Under the pieces are notes generated by a model. The model saw only the letters and a program-made list of their open reading frames with translations, was not told the DNA's origin and searched no databases. Below, in pieces: positions 24,150-33,063 of a DNA stretch of 64,000 nucleotides (positions within the stretch are counted from its first letter, which is position 1; each line of letters begins with the position of its first letter). This stretch comes from Areca catechu (taxonomy: Eukaryota > Streptophyta > Magnoliopsida > Arecales > Arecaceae): NCBI GenBank assembly GCA_021397845.1, contig CM038047.1, forward strand, positions 123,238,112-123,302,111, given 5' to 3'. The position numbers were made by a program, and so were the translations under genes.

Positions 24150-25781
24150 TGGTGCGGGCACCAGACTCAGAAGAAGACTTCAGAGCTCCATTTGGATCTC
24201 TGATTGACATTGCCCGAGAAATTAGGGTTTGTAATAAAGGTTGACCTGGTCAACCAGTTTATTTATTTTATTTATTTCTTGAGTCACCATTTAAATTTTG
24301 TTGAGTCATGTTGACTCGGTGCAAGTCCCAATGTGGTTTCAATTTGGTCCAAAATGGTGCCACATTTCTCTTCCAATCAACTCAAGGTTCAAGCAAGTGG
24401 AGGCCACACTCCAAGCCACACGCCCAGCCACACTCCGAGCACATGCCAGAGTCCAGGAGGCTCCATAGAGGCATCCCAGTGTCATGGTCCCCACATCCAA
24501 AGAAGAAAAAATCAAATTGGAGGCTAAATTAAAGGAGGCGCCCACACCTGCCTAATTTACCTAAGCAAAGAAGGAAGAAAACTTCTCTTGGAGAAGAAAT
24601 CAAAGAAGGACATCCAACCTACTCCTAATTGAAGTTCAAATCAAAATCAAAGAGCTTAACTTGGAGTGGAAGAAAAGAAGAAATACCATAAGAAGAAGAG
24701 GACTCCAAATCCAAATCCAACTCCAAAGGAGGTGCCATAAAAGTTCCAAAACAATTACTTTATGGCCGTCCCAATTTTTTTTGGACTCTTGGTCGGCCAA
24801 GGGAGAGGATTTTCTACCTAATCTAGGGGTTGGAAGAGTTTAGTCCCACATGGGAATTTGTACAAGCTAGGAGAAAATTTTAGGTCTATATAATAGACCT
24901 CTCTTTGTAACTTTAAAAAAATCAATGAAGAAAATTATTTTTTGCTACTCTCTTGTGTTGAGTGACCTAGGTTTCTCTTCTTCCGCACTATTCTAAGTGT
25001 TGAGCTCCGTGAGGGGGTAATCCGGGTTCCATTGGAGCCTTGAAGAGGTGAGAGATCTCCATCTTTATCCAAAACCCTAGGCTAGCCACTTGAAATTCCA
25101 AAACCCTAGCCACCTTTCATTATTTTCCATCCACCAAACCCTAGATCCATCCATCTCCCACGGCCTCTCTCTCTACAAGTCCAGGCCGTCCACCTTCATC
25201 CAGATCCAGTCCGGCTACTTCAGATCCAGAGCAAGTTCCAAGGAAAATCACATCAGCATCCAGGAGAATCCAGTTTTCAGCAATTTCGATCTTCAAGTTC
25301 ATCAACCTGGTAAATCTTTTCCTTGACTCTCTGATTCCATCAATTGTTTTTCTTCTCTTCCAGATCTTGAGTTCAGGAGAAGCCAACCCGCCAATGGACC
25401 AGTACTGGAGGATCCATTGCGAAGAAATCTGAATCCGAGGATCCAACAATCTGCTCGGGAGAGTTCTTCCACCAAAATCTGTGAAGATCATTGTCTGGTT
25501 AGGTAAACCATCTCTTCTCTTTATTTCTGTTCTGCTGAAAGTTCGGAGCGAAACCCTAGGTCTGGGAGTTTCTCAACCCCCAGCGATCCGTTGCTTCTGA
25601 ACTACTCTGATACTTTAGTTTCCTTCAAATTGTGCTTTCAATTATCATATTAGTCTCTTTCAATGTTAGGTTAACTTTTCTATGATTTGAAGCCAACTTC
25701 TACAAACATAAAAAAAACAACAAAAAAATTAGTTAATCTTAATCTACTTCCGCATTGCGTCCCTTTATTTGTTCTGCATCA
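24150..25781 (+). repeat. 5' LTR of chromovirus copy 2
   Basis: Starts TGGTGCGGGC, ends TGCATCA. U3 runs to about 24915 and R-U5 follows. It contains the palindromic TATA box at 24882-24900 and four AAACCCTA motifs downstream of it (25072, 25101, 25136, 25551). Confidence 0.95.
24882..24900 (+). promoter_or_regulatory. LTR TATA box inside an inverted repeat (copy 2, 5' LTR)
   Basis: AGGTCTATATAATAGACCT holds TATATAA at 24887-24893 between two 8-bp complementary arms. The equivalent in the 3' LTR is at 32162-32180. Confidence 0.7.
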
Positions 25782-25785
25782 TTTT

Positions 25786-25797
25786 TGGTATCAGAGC
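25786..25797 (+). other. Primer binding site, initiator-Met tRNA (copy 2)
   Basis: TGGTATCAGAGC, 4 nt after the LTR end. Confidence 0.95.
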
Positions 25798-26690
25798 CCA
25801 GTCTAGGGTTTCTGATTTGCTTGCTTGCTTGTTTTGATTGTTCTCTTTTTATTTTGTCTGCTCGAAGTAGACTCCCCAGGACGTCCGGTCCTAGGAACTA
25901 AGCGAGGCGCAAGCCTCCTCCTCCCATTCCACGGGGTGTTCCTAGGGCGTGTATGGGATCCATTGGGTTATAACTTCGTAGCAGGGATTATAAACGGGGA
26001 AGACAATCTAGTTGCAGCCCGTAATTTCTCTGTTGTCTGAATTATTTCTCCCTGCATAGAACTCCGAATTGCATGATTTTTACTTCGTTGAAACCAGTAT
26101 AATTGAACCTATTTTCCATAATTTTTCTGCAATTTATTGGTTTCAGTAAAAACTCTGAGAATTAAAATACAGCAACTCTGTTTTTTGTGTTCTGCAATTC
26201 AATTCTTTTTTGGAGTGATCATCTCATAATTTACTTAAGGGCAATTGAGCATCTAAGATAAGGGGAGGAGTTGATTACCTCTCCTTAGCCCAAAACCACC
26301 ATCCAATCATTCGAACCTAGACCTAATTTAAAATCAGTTAGACCTAATTTGCCCTAGTGGGCTAGGGACACCAATTGGTCGGGTCTAGGCTAGTGTTGAG
26401 TCAGTTTGCTGAGTTATTCTGTGTGTGCTTAGCACTCAGTGTCTAGAACGGTGGTTCAGGGACTACGTCCCGAAGGGCTTGTGTGCTGGTCCGCCTACCT
26501 GGCCAATCACTGATTGGTGTCTAGGATTGGCGATCAGGGACCTAACACTCCCCTTACACCTGCCTGGCTGAGTCCTGAGTTACTACAGGCTAGCTTGCCA
26601 CTCTGATTGGGCATCTAGTTTGGACTCTAGGTCTAGTGATCCAGTAGTCGATTTAGTCTAGTCTCATTTTGTGTGCTTGCTTGAATCATC
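25798..26690 (+). other. Untranslated leader of chromovirus copy 2
   Basis: About 890 bp from the primer site to the Gag ATG. It contains a 71-codon frame (25825-26040) that has no recognisable domain and a matching shadow in copy 1. No other gene is seen. Confidence 0.75.
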
Positions 26691-29600
26691 ATGTCTACCA
26701 GAAACGGAGTGCCATATCAACCTGGTCAAACCCAACCTGATTTAGAGGCCATGATCAGAACTCTTACTGAAAGTATGGCTAAAATGAATCAGGATATGAC
26801 AAACACTGTGGCCCAGTTTAGCGCACAAATTCATGAGGATCTTATCCAACTTAGGGACCGAGTCCAAGTACTTGAAGAACCTAGACATCGGAATTGGACT
26901 CCTGACCCCGATTTTAATGTGCCTCAACCTCACCCACATCAAGATCCTAGAAGACCTTTATATAGAGATCCCGAACCTAATCATAGGAGGCCTGACCCAG
27001 AGCCTGAAGATAGAGATGATAGGTTCATCAGGAACATCAAATTAGATGCACCCACTTTTGATGGTAGTCTGAACCCTAAGGTGTATTCTGATTGGGAGGG
27101 TGAGATGGATCAATACTTTGAGTGGTATGCTATGTCTGAGGAGAGGAAATACAAGTTTGCCAAGATGAAATTAGTGTGTCAAGCTAGGTTATACTGGGGG
27201 AACATTGAGCTAACCACTAGGAGAAGGAATGTTGAGCCCATAACCACTTGGCAGGGTATGAAAGAAAAATTGAGAGATAAATACCTACCCATTTCATACC
27301 AGCAAAACCTGTTAGACCAATGGCAAAACCTGAAACAAGGAAACCGATCTGTCTCAGACTACATAACTACTTTTGATGAATACCTAATGAGATGTGATGT
27401 GAGTGAAGCCCACGAAGTCACTTTGTCTAGATTTAGGGCTGGACTGAGGGAAGATATCAAGAGAGAATTATTTCTGAGAGAGGTTACTGATCTAGACCAA
27501 GCCTACCAGATTGCACTGAACACTGAGAAATTTCAGAGAGGACCTATACCTTCTAGGGTTAGTGCCCCAATCCCAAGGAATGGACCTAGCCAAGTTATCC
27601 CTAGTAAACCTTTTCAGGGTACTTCTACCCCTAGGCCCATGGACAAAGGTAAGGCACCTGAGACCCAGAGAACCCCTAGTTCAAATATCACCTGTTTTAA
27701 GTGTCAGAAACCAGGTCACATTTCCAGTCAGTGTACTGCCATAGCCTGTTTCAAGTGTCATAAGGTAGGTCATGTTGCTAGCCAGTGCCCACGGAGATCC
27801 CTTTACATAGAAGAGGGAGAGAATGATAATTCCGAGCCCAGTGAGGAATTTGAAGAAGAAGTTTATGAGGCCGGAATGAATTTGGTTGAGGAGTATGAAG
27901 GAGAGGAGGAACCCAATGAATCTGACAAATTAGGAGTTGTAAGATGCATCCTATCCCAGAATCTAGTTCAAGAGGATTGGCGTAGGACTAACATCCTACA
28001 AACTTTTCTTAAATTAGGGGATAAGGTATGTAAGATCATCATAGATAGTGGGAGCTGTGTAAATGCCATCTCTACTAGCACTGTCAAGATGTTAGGCTTA
28101 ATCCCAGTTCCCCATCCCAACCCCTATAAGGTTTCTTGGGTAGATTCTACCTCCATACCCATCCAATCTAGATGTCAAGTCCAAATCCAAATGCAATCTT
28201 ATCACGAAAAGATTTGGTGCGATGTTTTACCCATGGGGGTGAGCAGTATAATTCTCGGAAGACCTTGGTTGTATGATCATGATGCCACCCTCTTAGGAAA
28301 ATCCAATACCTGTGTCTTTAGTTTCAATGGGAAGAGGATTACGATCCATTCCGTTCCCCCTAAGGACAAGGTAACTAAAGGAGCCGGTAAGGTTAAGGAG
28401 ATGAAAACTGGAGTGAACCTAATCAGTGCTAAGGATCTAGAACAAGAAATTCATAGTGGTTCACCCATCTGGATGTTGACTGCTAAGGAGCTTAGAACTT
28501 CGGAACCCTCAGAGCCTCCTCAAGAAGTTAAACCTGTGTTAAAAGAATTTGAGGATGTCTTTCCCGAGGATTTGCCAGACCACCTTCCACCTCTTAGGGA
28601 TATCCAGCATGCCATAGATCTAATCCCAGGAGCAACTTTGCCCAACTTCCCCCATTACAGGATGAATCCATCTGAGCATGAAGAACTGCAAAAGCAGGTT
28701 GGAGAATTATTGAGGAAGGGGTTTATTAGAGAAAGTTTTAGCCCTTATGCAGTCCCAGCCTTACTGACCCCAAAGAAAGATGGCACGTGGAGGATGTGTG
28801 TTGACAGTCGTGCCATCAATAAAATTACAATCAAGTATAGGTTTCCCATCCCTAGACTAGATGACATGCTTGATATGATGGCTGGTGCAATGGTTTTTTC
28901 TAAGATTGATCTCAAAAGCGGCTATCATCAGGTTAGGATTAGACCCGGGGATGAATGGAAAACTGCTTTCAAAACTAAGGATGGTCTTTATGAATGGGTT
29001 GTTATGCCTTTTGGGTTGTCCAATGCCCCTAGTACTTTCATGAGAATTATGACCCAGGTACTTAGAGCTTTCATAGGAAAATTTGTGGTGGTCTATTTTG
29101 ATGACATCCTGATCTATAGTAAGACCCCAACAGATCACCTAGACCACCTTAGAGCAGTCTGCCAAGTTTTGAGGAATGAGAGACTCTACGGTAATCTTAA
29201 GAAGTGTGAATTCATGACTAGTAGAGTTATCTTTCTTGGTTTTGTAATAACCCCTAACGGCGTGGCGGCCGATCCTGAGAAAATTAGGTCCATAGTAGAC
29301 TGGCCAGAGCCAACCAATGTGCATGAAGTTAGAAGTTTCCATGTCTTGGCTACCTTCTATAGGCGATTCATCAAGGGGTTTAGTACTTTAGCTGCTCCTA
29401 TCACTGATTGTATTAGGAAGGGAGAATTTCATTGGACTAAGTCAGCCCATAAAGCCTTCCTAGATCTTAAGGATAAAATGACCCAGGCACCCATTCTGAG
29501 ATTACCCGATTTTTCTAAAGTATTTGAGGTTGCCTGTGATGCTTCAGGTGTAGGAATAGGTGGAGTCCTAAGCCAAGAGAATCATCCCATAGCATTCTTT

Positions 29601-30821
29601 AGTGAAAAACTTAATGATGCTAAGCTTAGGTATTCTACCTATGATAAGGAATTTTATGCGGTGGTGCAAGCTTTGCGTTACTGGAGACATTATTTGCTAC
29701 CGCAGGAATTTGTACTATTTTCGGACCATGAGGCTCTTAGATTTCTGAACTCCCAAAAGAAGCTTAACCCTAGGCATGCTAAGTGGGTAGAATATATCCA
29801 GTCCTATACTTTTGTCCTGAAACATAAGGCTGGAGTTGAGAATAAGGTAGCTGATGCCCTTAGTCGCCGATCTCTGTTATTAACTTCTGTTAGAACTGAG
29901 GTCATAGGGTTTGAGCAAATCAAAGAGGAATATGAGTCTTGTCCGGATTTCACGACTGTGTATCAGGATCTAGTTCAAGGACCATCTAGTAATCACCAGG
30001 ATTATACCCTTGTAGATGGTTTTTTGTTCTTCAAAAATAGGCTTTGCATCCCTAGAACTTCTCTTAGGGAATTTTTGATTTGGGAAATCCATGCTGGAGG
30101 TTTAGCTGGCCATTTTGGAAAAGACAAGACCATTCTAGCTATTGAAGACCACTTTTTCTGGCCTAGCTTAAAAAGGGATGTAGCTAATATTGTAGCTAGA
30201 TGTCGAACCTGCGCTGTTGCCAAACAGCGAAAACAAAACACTGGCCTTTATACCCCACTCCCTGTCCCAGATCGTCCTTGGCAAGATGTGAGTATGGATT
30301 TTGTGTTAGGTTTACCTAAGACCCAGAGGAGACATGATTCTATCTGTGTCGTAGTCGACCGATTCTCTAAAATGGCCCACTTCTTGCCTTGTTCCCAAAC
30401 TTTTGATGCGTCTAAGGTAGCCACACTTTTCTTCAATGAGATAGTTAGACTCCATGGCCTACCTAAGACAATCGTTTCAGATAGGGATGTCCGGTTCACC
30501 AGTTACTTTTGGAAGACCCTTTGGCATAAGTTAGGGACAAAACTTAAGTTTTCAACTGCCTATCATCCCCAAACTGATGGCCAAACTGAAGTAGTGAACC
30601 GTAGCCTAGGAAATCTGCTGAGATGTCTTGTTGGTGAAAACACCAGAAATTGGGATTTATACCTACCAAGGGCAGAATTTGCGTACAATGACTCGGTCAA
30701 TAGGTCTACGGGTAAGAGTCCATTTGAAATTGTACATGGGTACAAACCTCACACACCTCTTGACCTAGTCCCTTTACCTGTCCACACCCGAGTCTCCGAA
30801 TCTGCTGATAATTTTGCATAG
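26691..30821 (+). CDS. gag-pol: Chromovirus Gag-Pol polyprotein, truncated by a nonsense codon (copy 2)
   Basis: A 1376-residue single-frame polyprotein starting at ATG 26691. Domains by residue: Gag about 110-290; CCHC knuckles 335-348 and 353-366; aspartic protease DSG at 452-454; reverse transcriptase with first aspartate D740 (KIDLKSGYHQ) and YFDD 802-805; RNase H with D950, E987 and D1012; integrase zinc finger H1134, H1141, C1171, C1174; integrase core D1203, D1264, E1300 (D-D35-E). All these catalytic residues are intact. The frame ends at TAG (30819-30821), where copy 1 has CAG, a single C-to-T change, so the integrase C-terminal module and chromodomain are lost unless the stop is read through. 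No frameshift at the site that breaks copy 1. Confidence 0.95.
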   Translation: MSTRNGVPYQPGQTQPDLEAMIRTLTESMAKMNQDMTNTVAQFSAQIHEDLIQLRDRVQVLEEPRHRNWTPDPDFNVPQPHPHQDPRRPLYRDPEPNHRRPDPEPEDRDDRFIRNIKLDAPTFDGSLNPKVYSDWEGEMDQYFEWYAMSEERKYKFAKMKLVCQARLYWGNIELTTRRRNVEPITTWQGMKEKLRDKYLPISYQQNLLDQWQNLKQGNRSVSDYITTFDEYLMRCDVSEAHEVTLSRFRAGLREDIKRELFLREVTDLDQAYQIALNTEKFQRGPIPSRVSAPIPRNGPSQVIPSKPFQGTSTPRPMDKGKAPETQRTPSSNITCFKCQKPGHISSQCTAIACFKCHKVGHVASQCPRRSLYIEEGENDNSEPSEEFEEEVYEAGMNLVEEYEGEEEPNESDKLGVVRCILSQNLVQEDWRRTNILQTFLKLGDKVCKIIIDSGSCVNAISTSTVKMLGLIPVPHPNPYKVSWVDSTSIPIQSRCQVQIQMQSYHEKIWCDVLPMGVSSIILGRPWLYDHDATLLGKSNTCVFSFNGKRITIHSVPPKDKVTKGAGKVKEMKTGVNLISAKDLEQEIHSGSPIWMLTAKELRTSEPSEPPQEVKPVLKEFEDVFPEDLPDHLPPLRDIQHAIDLIPGATLPNFPHYRMNPSEHEELQKQVGELLRKGFIRESFSPYAVPALLTPKKDGTWRMCVDSRAINKITIKYRFPIPRLDDMLDMMAGAMVFSKIDLKSGYHQVRIRPGDEWKTAFKTKDGLYEWVVMPFGLSNAPSTFMRIMTQVLRAFIGKFVVVYFDDILIYSKTPTDHLDHLRAVCQVLRNERLYGNLKKCEFMTSRVIFLGFVITPNGVAADPEKIRSIVDWPEPTNVHEVRSFHVLATFYRRFIKGFSTLAAPITDCIRKGEFHWTKSAHKAFLDLKDKMTQAPILRLPDFSKVFEVACDASGVGIGGVLSQENHPIAFFSEKLNDAKLRYSTYDKEFYAVVQALRYWRHYLLPQEFVLFSDHEALRFLNSQKKLNPRHAKWVEYIQSYTFVLKHKAGVENKVADALSRRSLLLTSVRTEVIGFEQIKEEYESCPDFTTVYQDLVQGPSSNHQDYTLVDGFLFFKNRLCIPRTSLREFLIWEIHAGGLAGHFGKDKTILAIEDHFFWPSLKRDVANIVARCRTCAVAKQRKQNTGLYTPLPVPDRPWQDVSMDFVLGLPKTQRRHDSICVVVDRFSKMAHFLPCSQTFDASKVATLFFNEIVRLHGLPKTIVSDRDVRFTSYFWKTLWHKLGTKLKFSTAYHPQTDGQTEVVNRSLGNLLRCLVGENTRNWDLYLPRAEFAYNDSVNRSTGKSPFEIVHGYKPHTPLDLVPLPVHTRVSESADNFA

Positions 30822-30833
30822 CATATAAAAGAC

Positions 30834-31487
30834 TTGCATAAAGAAATTCATGCCAAAATAAATTTAAGTAATGAAACTTATAAGAAGTTGGCTGATACTC
30901 AAAGGCGAGTCAAATCTTTTGTTGAGGGAGACTATGTGATGATTAGGTTAAGGCCTGAACGGTTTCCTCCTGGAACCGTTAGAAAGTTACATGCTAGGGG
31001 AGCTGGACCATTTAGAGTGGTAAAGAGAGCAGGATCCAATGCCTATGTGCTCGAGTTGCCTCCAGAACTAGGCATTAGCTCTACTTTCAACATTACAGAC
31101 TTAGTAGAGTACAGGGAGCCAACTGTGATTCCTAGTGAGCCTTTTGAGCCTAACCCTATCATTGAGAGTGATCCCGACCCTGTGTGTCCACCAACAAACT
31201 GGCCTGTGAGGAAAGAGCAGATTGAAAAGATCCTGGATGATCAGGTTATCTCTACTCGTAATCGAGGATACCAAAGGTACCTGGTCCGCTGGCAAGGAAG
31301 GCCAAATTCTGATGACTCTTGGATCTCCCGAGAAGAATTACAAGAATTGGACCCAGACCTCTTGGAGAGATACCAGAGCCAACTTGAGCCTTACTCGACA
31401 GGGTCGAGTTCCTCCCACCCTGGGAGAATTGGTGCGGGCACCAGACTCAGAAGAAGACTTCAGAGCTCCATTTGGATCACTGATTGA
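30834..31487 (+). pseudogene. pol: Integrase C-terminal module and chromodomain, cut off by the stop (copy 2)
   Basis: In frame with the main polyprotein, four codons after its stop; there is no genuine start codon. The 217 codons hold a GPF/Y-type module (about residues 35-93, HARGAGPFRVVKR then FNITDLVEY), an acidic Pro-rich linker, and a chromodomain (about 128-178, YLVRWQGRPNSDDSW). The last 19 codons (AGTRLRRRLQSSIWITD) are encoded by the first 58 bp of the 3' LTR. The chromodomain is thought to guide integration into modified chromatin. Confidence 0.93.
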
Positions 31488-33063
31488 CATTGCCCGAGAA
31501 ATTAGGGTTTGTAATAAAGGTTGACCTGGTCAACCAGTTTATTTATTTTATTTATTTCTTGAGTCACCATTTAAATTTTGTTGAGTCATGTTGACTCGGT
31601 GCAAGTCCCAATGTGGTTTCAATTTGGTCCAAAATGGTGCCACATTTCTCTTCCAATCAACTCAAGGTTCAAGCAAGTGGAGGCCACACTCCAAGCCACA
31701 CGCCCAGCCACACTCCGAGCACACGCCAGAGTTCAGGAGGTGCCATAGAGGCATCCCAGTGTCATGGTCCCCACATCCAAAGAAGAAAAAATCAAATTGG
31801 AGGCTAAATTAAAGGAGGCGCCCACACATGCCTAATTTACCTAAGCAAAGAAGGAAGAAAACTTCTCTTGGAGAAGAAATCAAAGAAGGACATCCAACCT
31901 ACTCCTAATTGAAGTTCAAATCAAAATCAAAGAGCTTAACTTGGAGTGGAAGAAAAGAAGAAATACCATAAGAAGAAGAGGACTCCAAATCCAAATCCAA
32001 CTCCAAAGGAGGTGCCATAAAAGTTCCAAAACAATTACTTTATGGCCGTCCCAATTTTTTTTGGACTCTTGGTCGGCCAAGGGAGAGGATTTTCTACCTA
32101 ATCTAGGGGTTGGAAGAGTTTAGTCCCACATGGGAATTTGTACAAGCTAGGAGAAAATTTTAGGTCTATATAATAGACCTCTCTTTGTAACTTTAAAAAA
32201 ATCAATGAAGAAAATTATTTTTTGCTACTCTCTTGTGTTGAGTGACCTAGGTTTCTCTTCTTCCGCACTATTCTAAGTGTTGAGCTCCGTGAGGGGGTAA
32301 TCCGGGTTCCATTGGAGCCTTGAGGAGGTGAGAGATCTCCATCTTTATCCAAAACCCTAGGTTAGCCACTTGAAATTCCAAAACCCTAGCCACCTTTCAT
32401 TATTTTCCATCCACCAAACCCTAGATCCATCCATCTCCCATGGCCTCTCTCTCTCTACAAGTCCAGGCCATCCACCTTCATCCAGATCCAGTCCGGCTAC
32501 TTCAGATCCAGAGCAAGTTCCAAGGAAAATCACATCAGCATCCAGGAGAATCCAGTTTTCAGCAATTTCGATCTTCAAGTTCATCAACCTGGTAAATCTT
32601 TTCCTTGACTCTCTGATTCCATCAATTGTTTTTCTTCTCTTCCAGATCTTGAGTTCAGGAGAAGCCAACCCGCCAAAGGACCAGTACTGGAGGATCCATT
32701 GCGAAGAAATCTGAATCCGAGGATCCAACAATCTGCTCGGGAGAGTTCTTCCACCAAAATCTGTGAAGATCATTGTCTGGTTAGGTAAACCATCTCTTCT
32801 CTTTATTTCTGTTCTGCTGAAAGTTCGGAGCGAAACCCTAGGTCTGGGAGTTTCTCAACCCCCAGCGATCCGTTGCTTCTGAACTACTCTGATACTTTAG
32901 TTTCCTTCAAATTGTGCTTTCAATTATCATATTAGTCTCTTTCAATGTTAGGTTAACTTTTCTTTGATTTGAAGCCAACTTCTACAAACATAAAAAAAAC
33001 AACAAAAAAATTAGTTAATCTTAATCTACTTCCGCATCGCGTCCCTTTATTTGTTCTGCATCA
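31430..33063 (+). repeat. 3' LTR of chromovirus copy 2
   Basis: 1634 bp, near-identical to 24150-25781. The short purine-rich GGGAGAAT directly before it is the likely plus-strand primer site. The TATA box in its inverted repeat is at 32162-32180. Pol coding sequence overlaps 31430-31487. Confidence 0.95.

Larger units (their letters stand above)
24150..33063 (+). mobile_element. Ty3/gypsy chromovirus, copy 2, complete with TSD GAAAG
   Basis: An 8914-bp element flanked by GAAAG at 24145-24149 and 33064-33068. Removing it and one duplication rejoins the Copia-B gag frame (TCTAGAAAG then GTTTGGGTTCC), matching the same junction in Copia-C near 58070. Order: 5' LTR, tRNA-iMet primer site, leader, gag-pol, 3' LTR. 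The LTRs (1632 and 1634 bp) differ by roughly a dozen substitutions by eye plus a 2-bp CT-run indel. It is the same family as copy 1, in the opposite orientation. Confidence 0.97.

Noticed and set aside
25310..25363. Possible intron (GTAAAT...TTCCAG) in the chromovirus LTR leader
   Set aside because: Only 54 nt long, below the usual minimum for plant introns, and no coding sequence flanks it.
26742..30745. Minus-strand frames under the chromovirus polyprotein
   Set aside because: Shadows of the real plus-strand frame; the same shadows appear in copy 1.
30819..30821. Programmed readthrough of the copy 2 stop to reach the chromodomain
   Set aside because: Copy 1 has CAG at this codon, so a C-to-T mutation explains it better.
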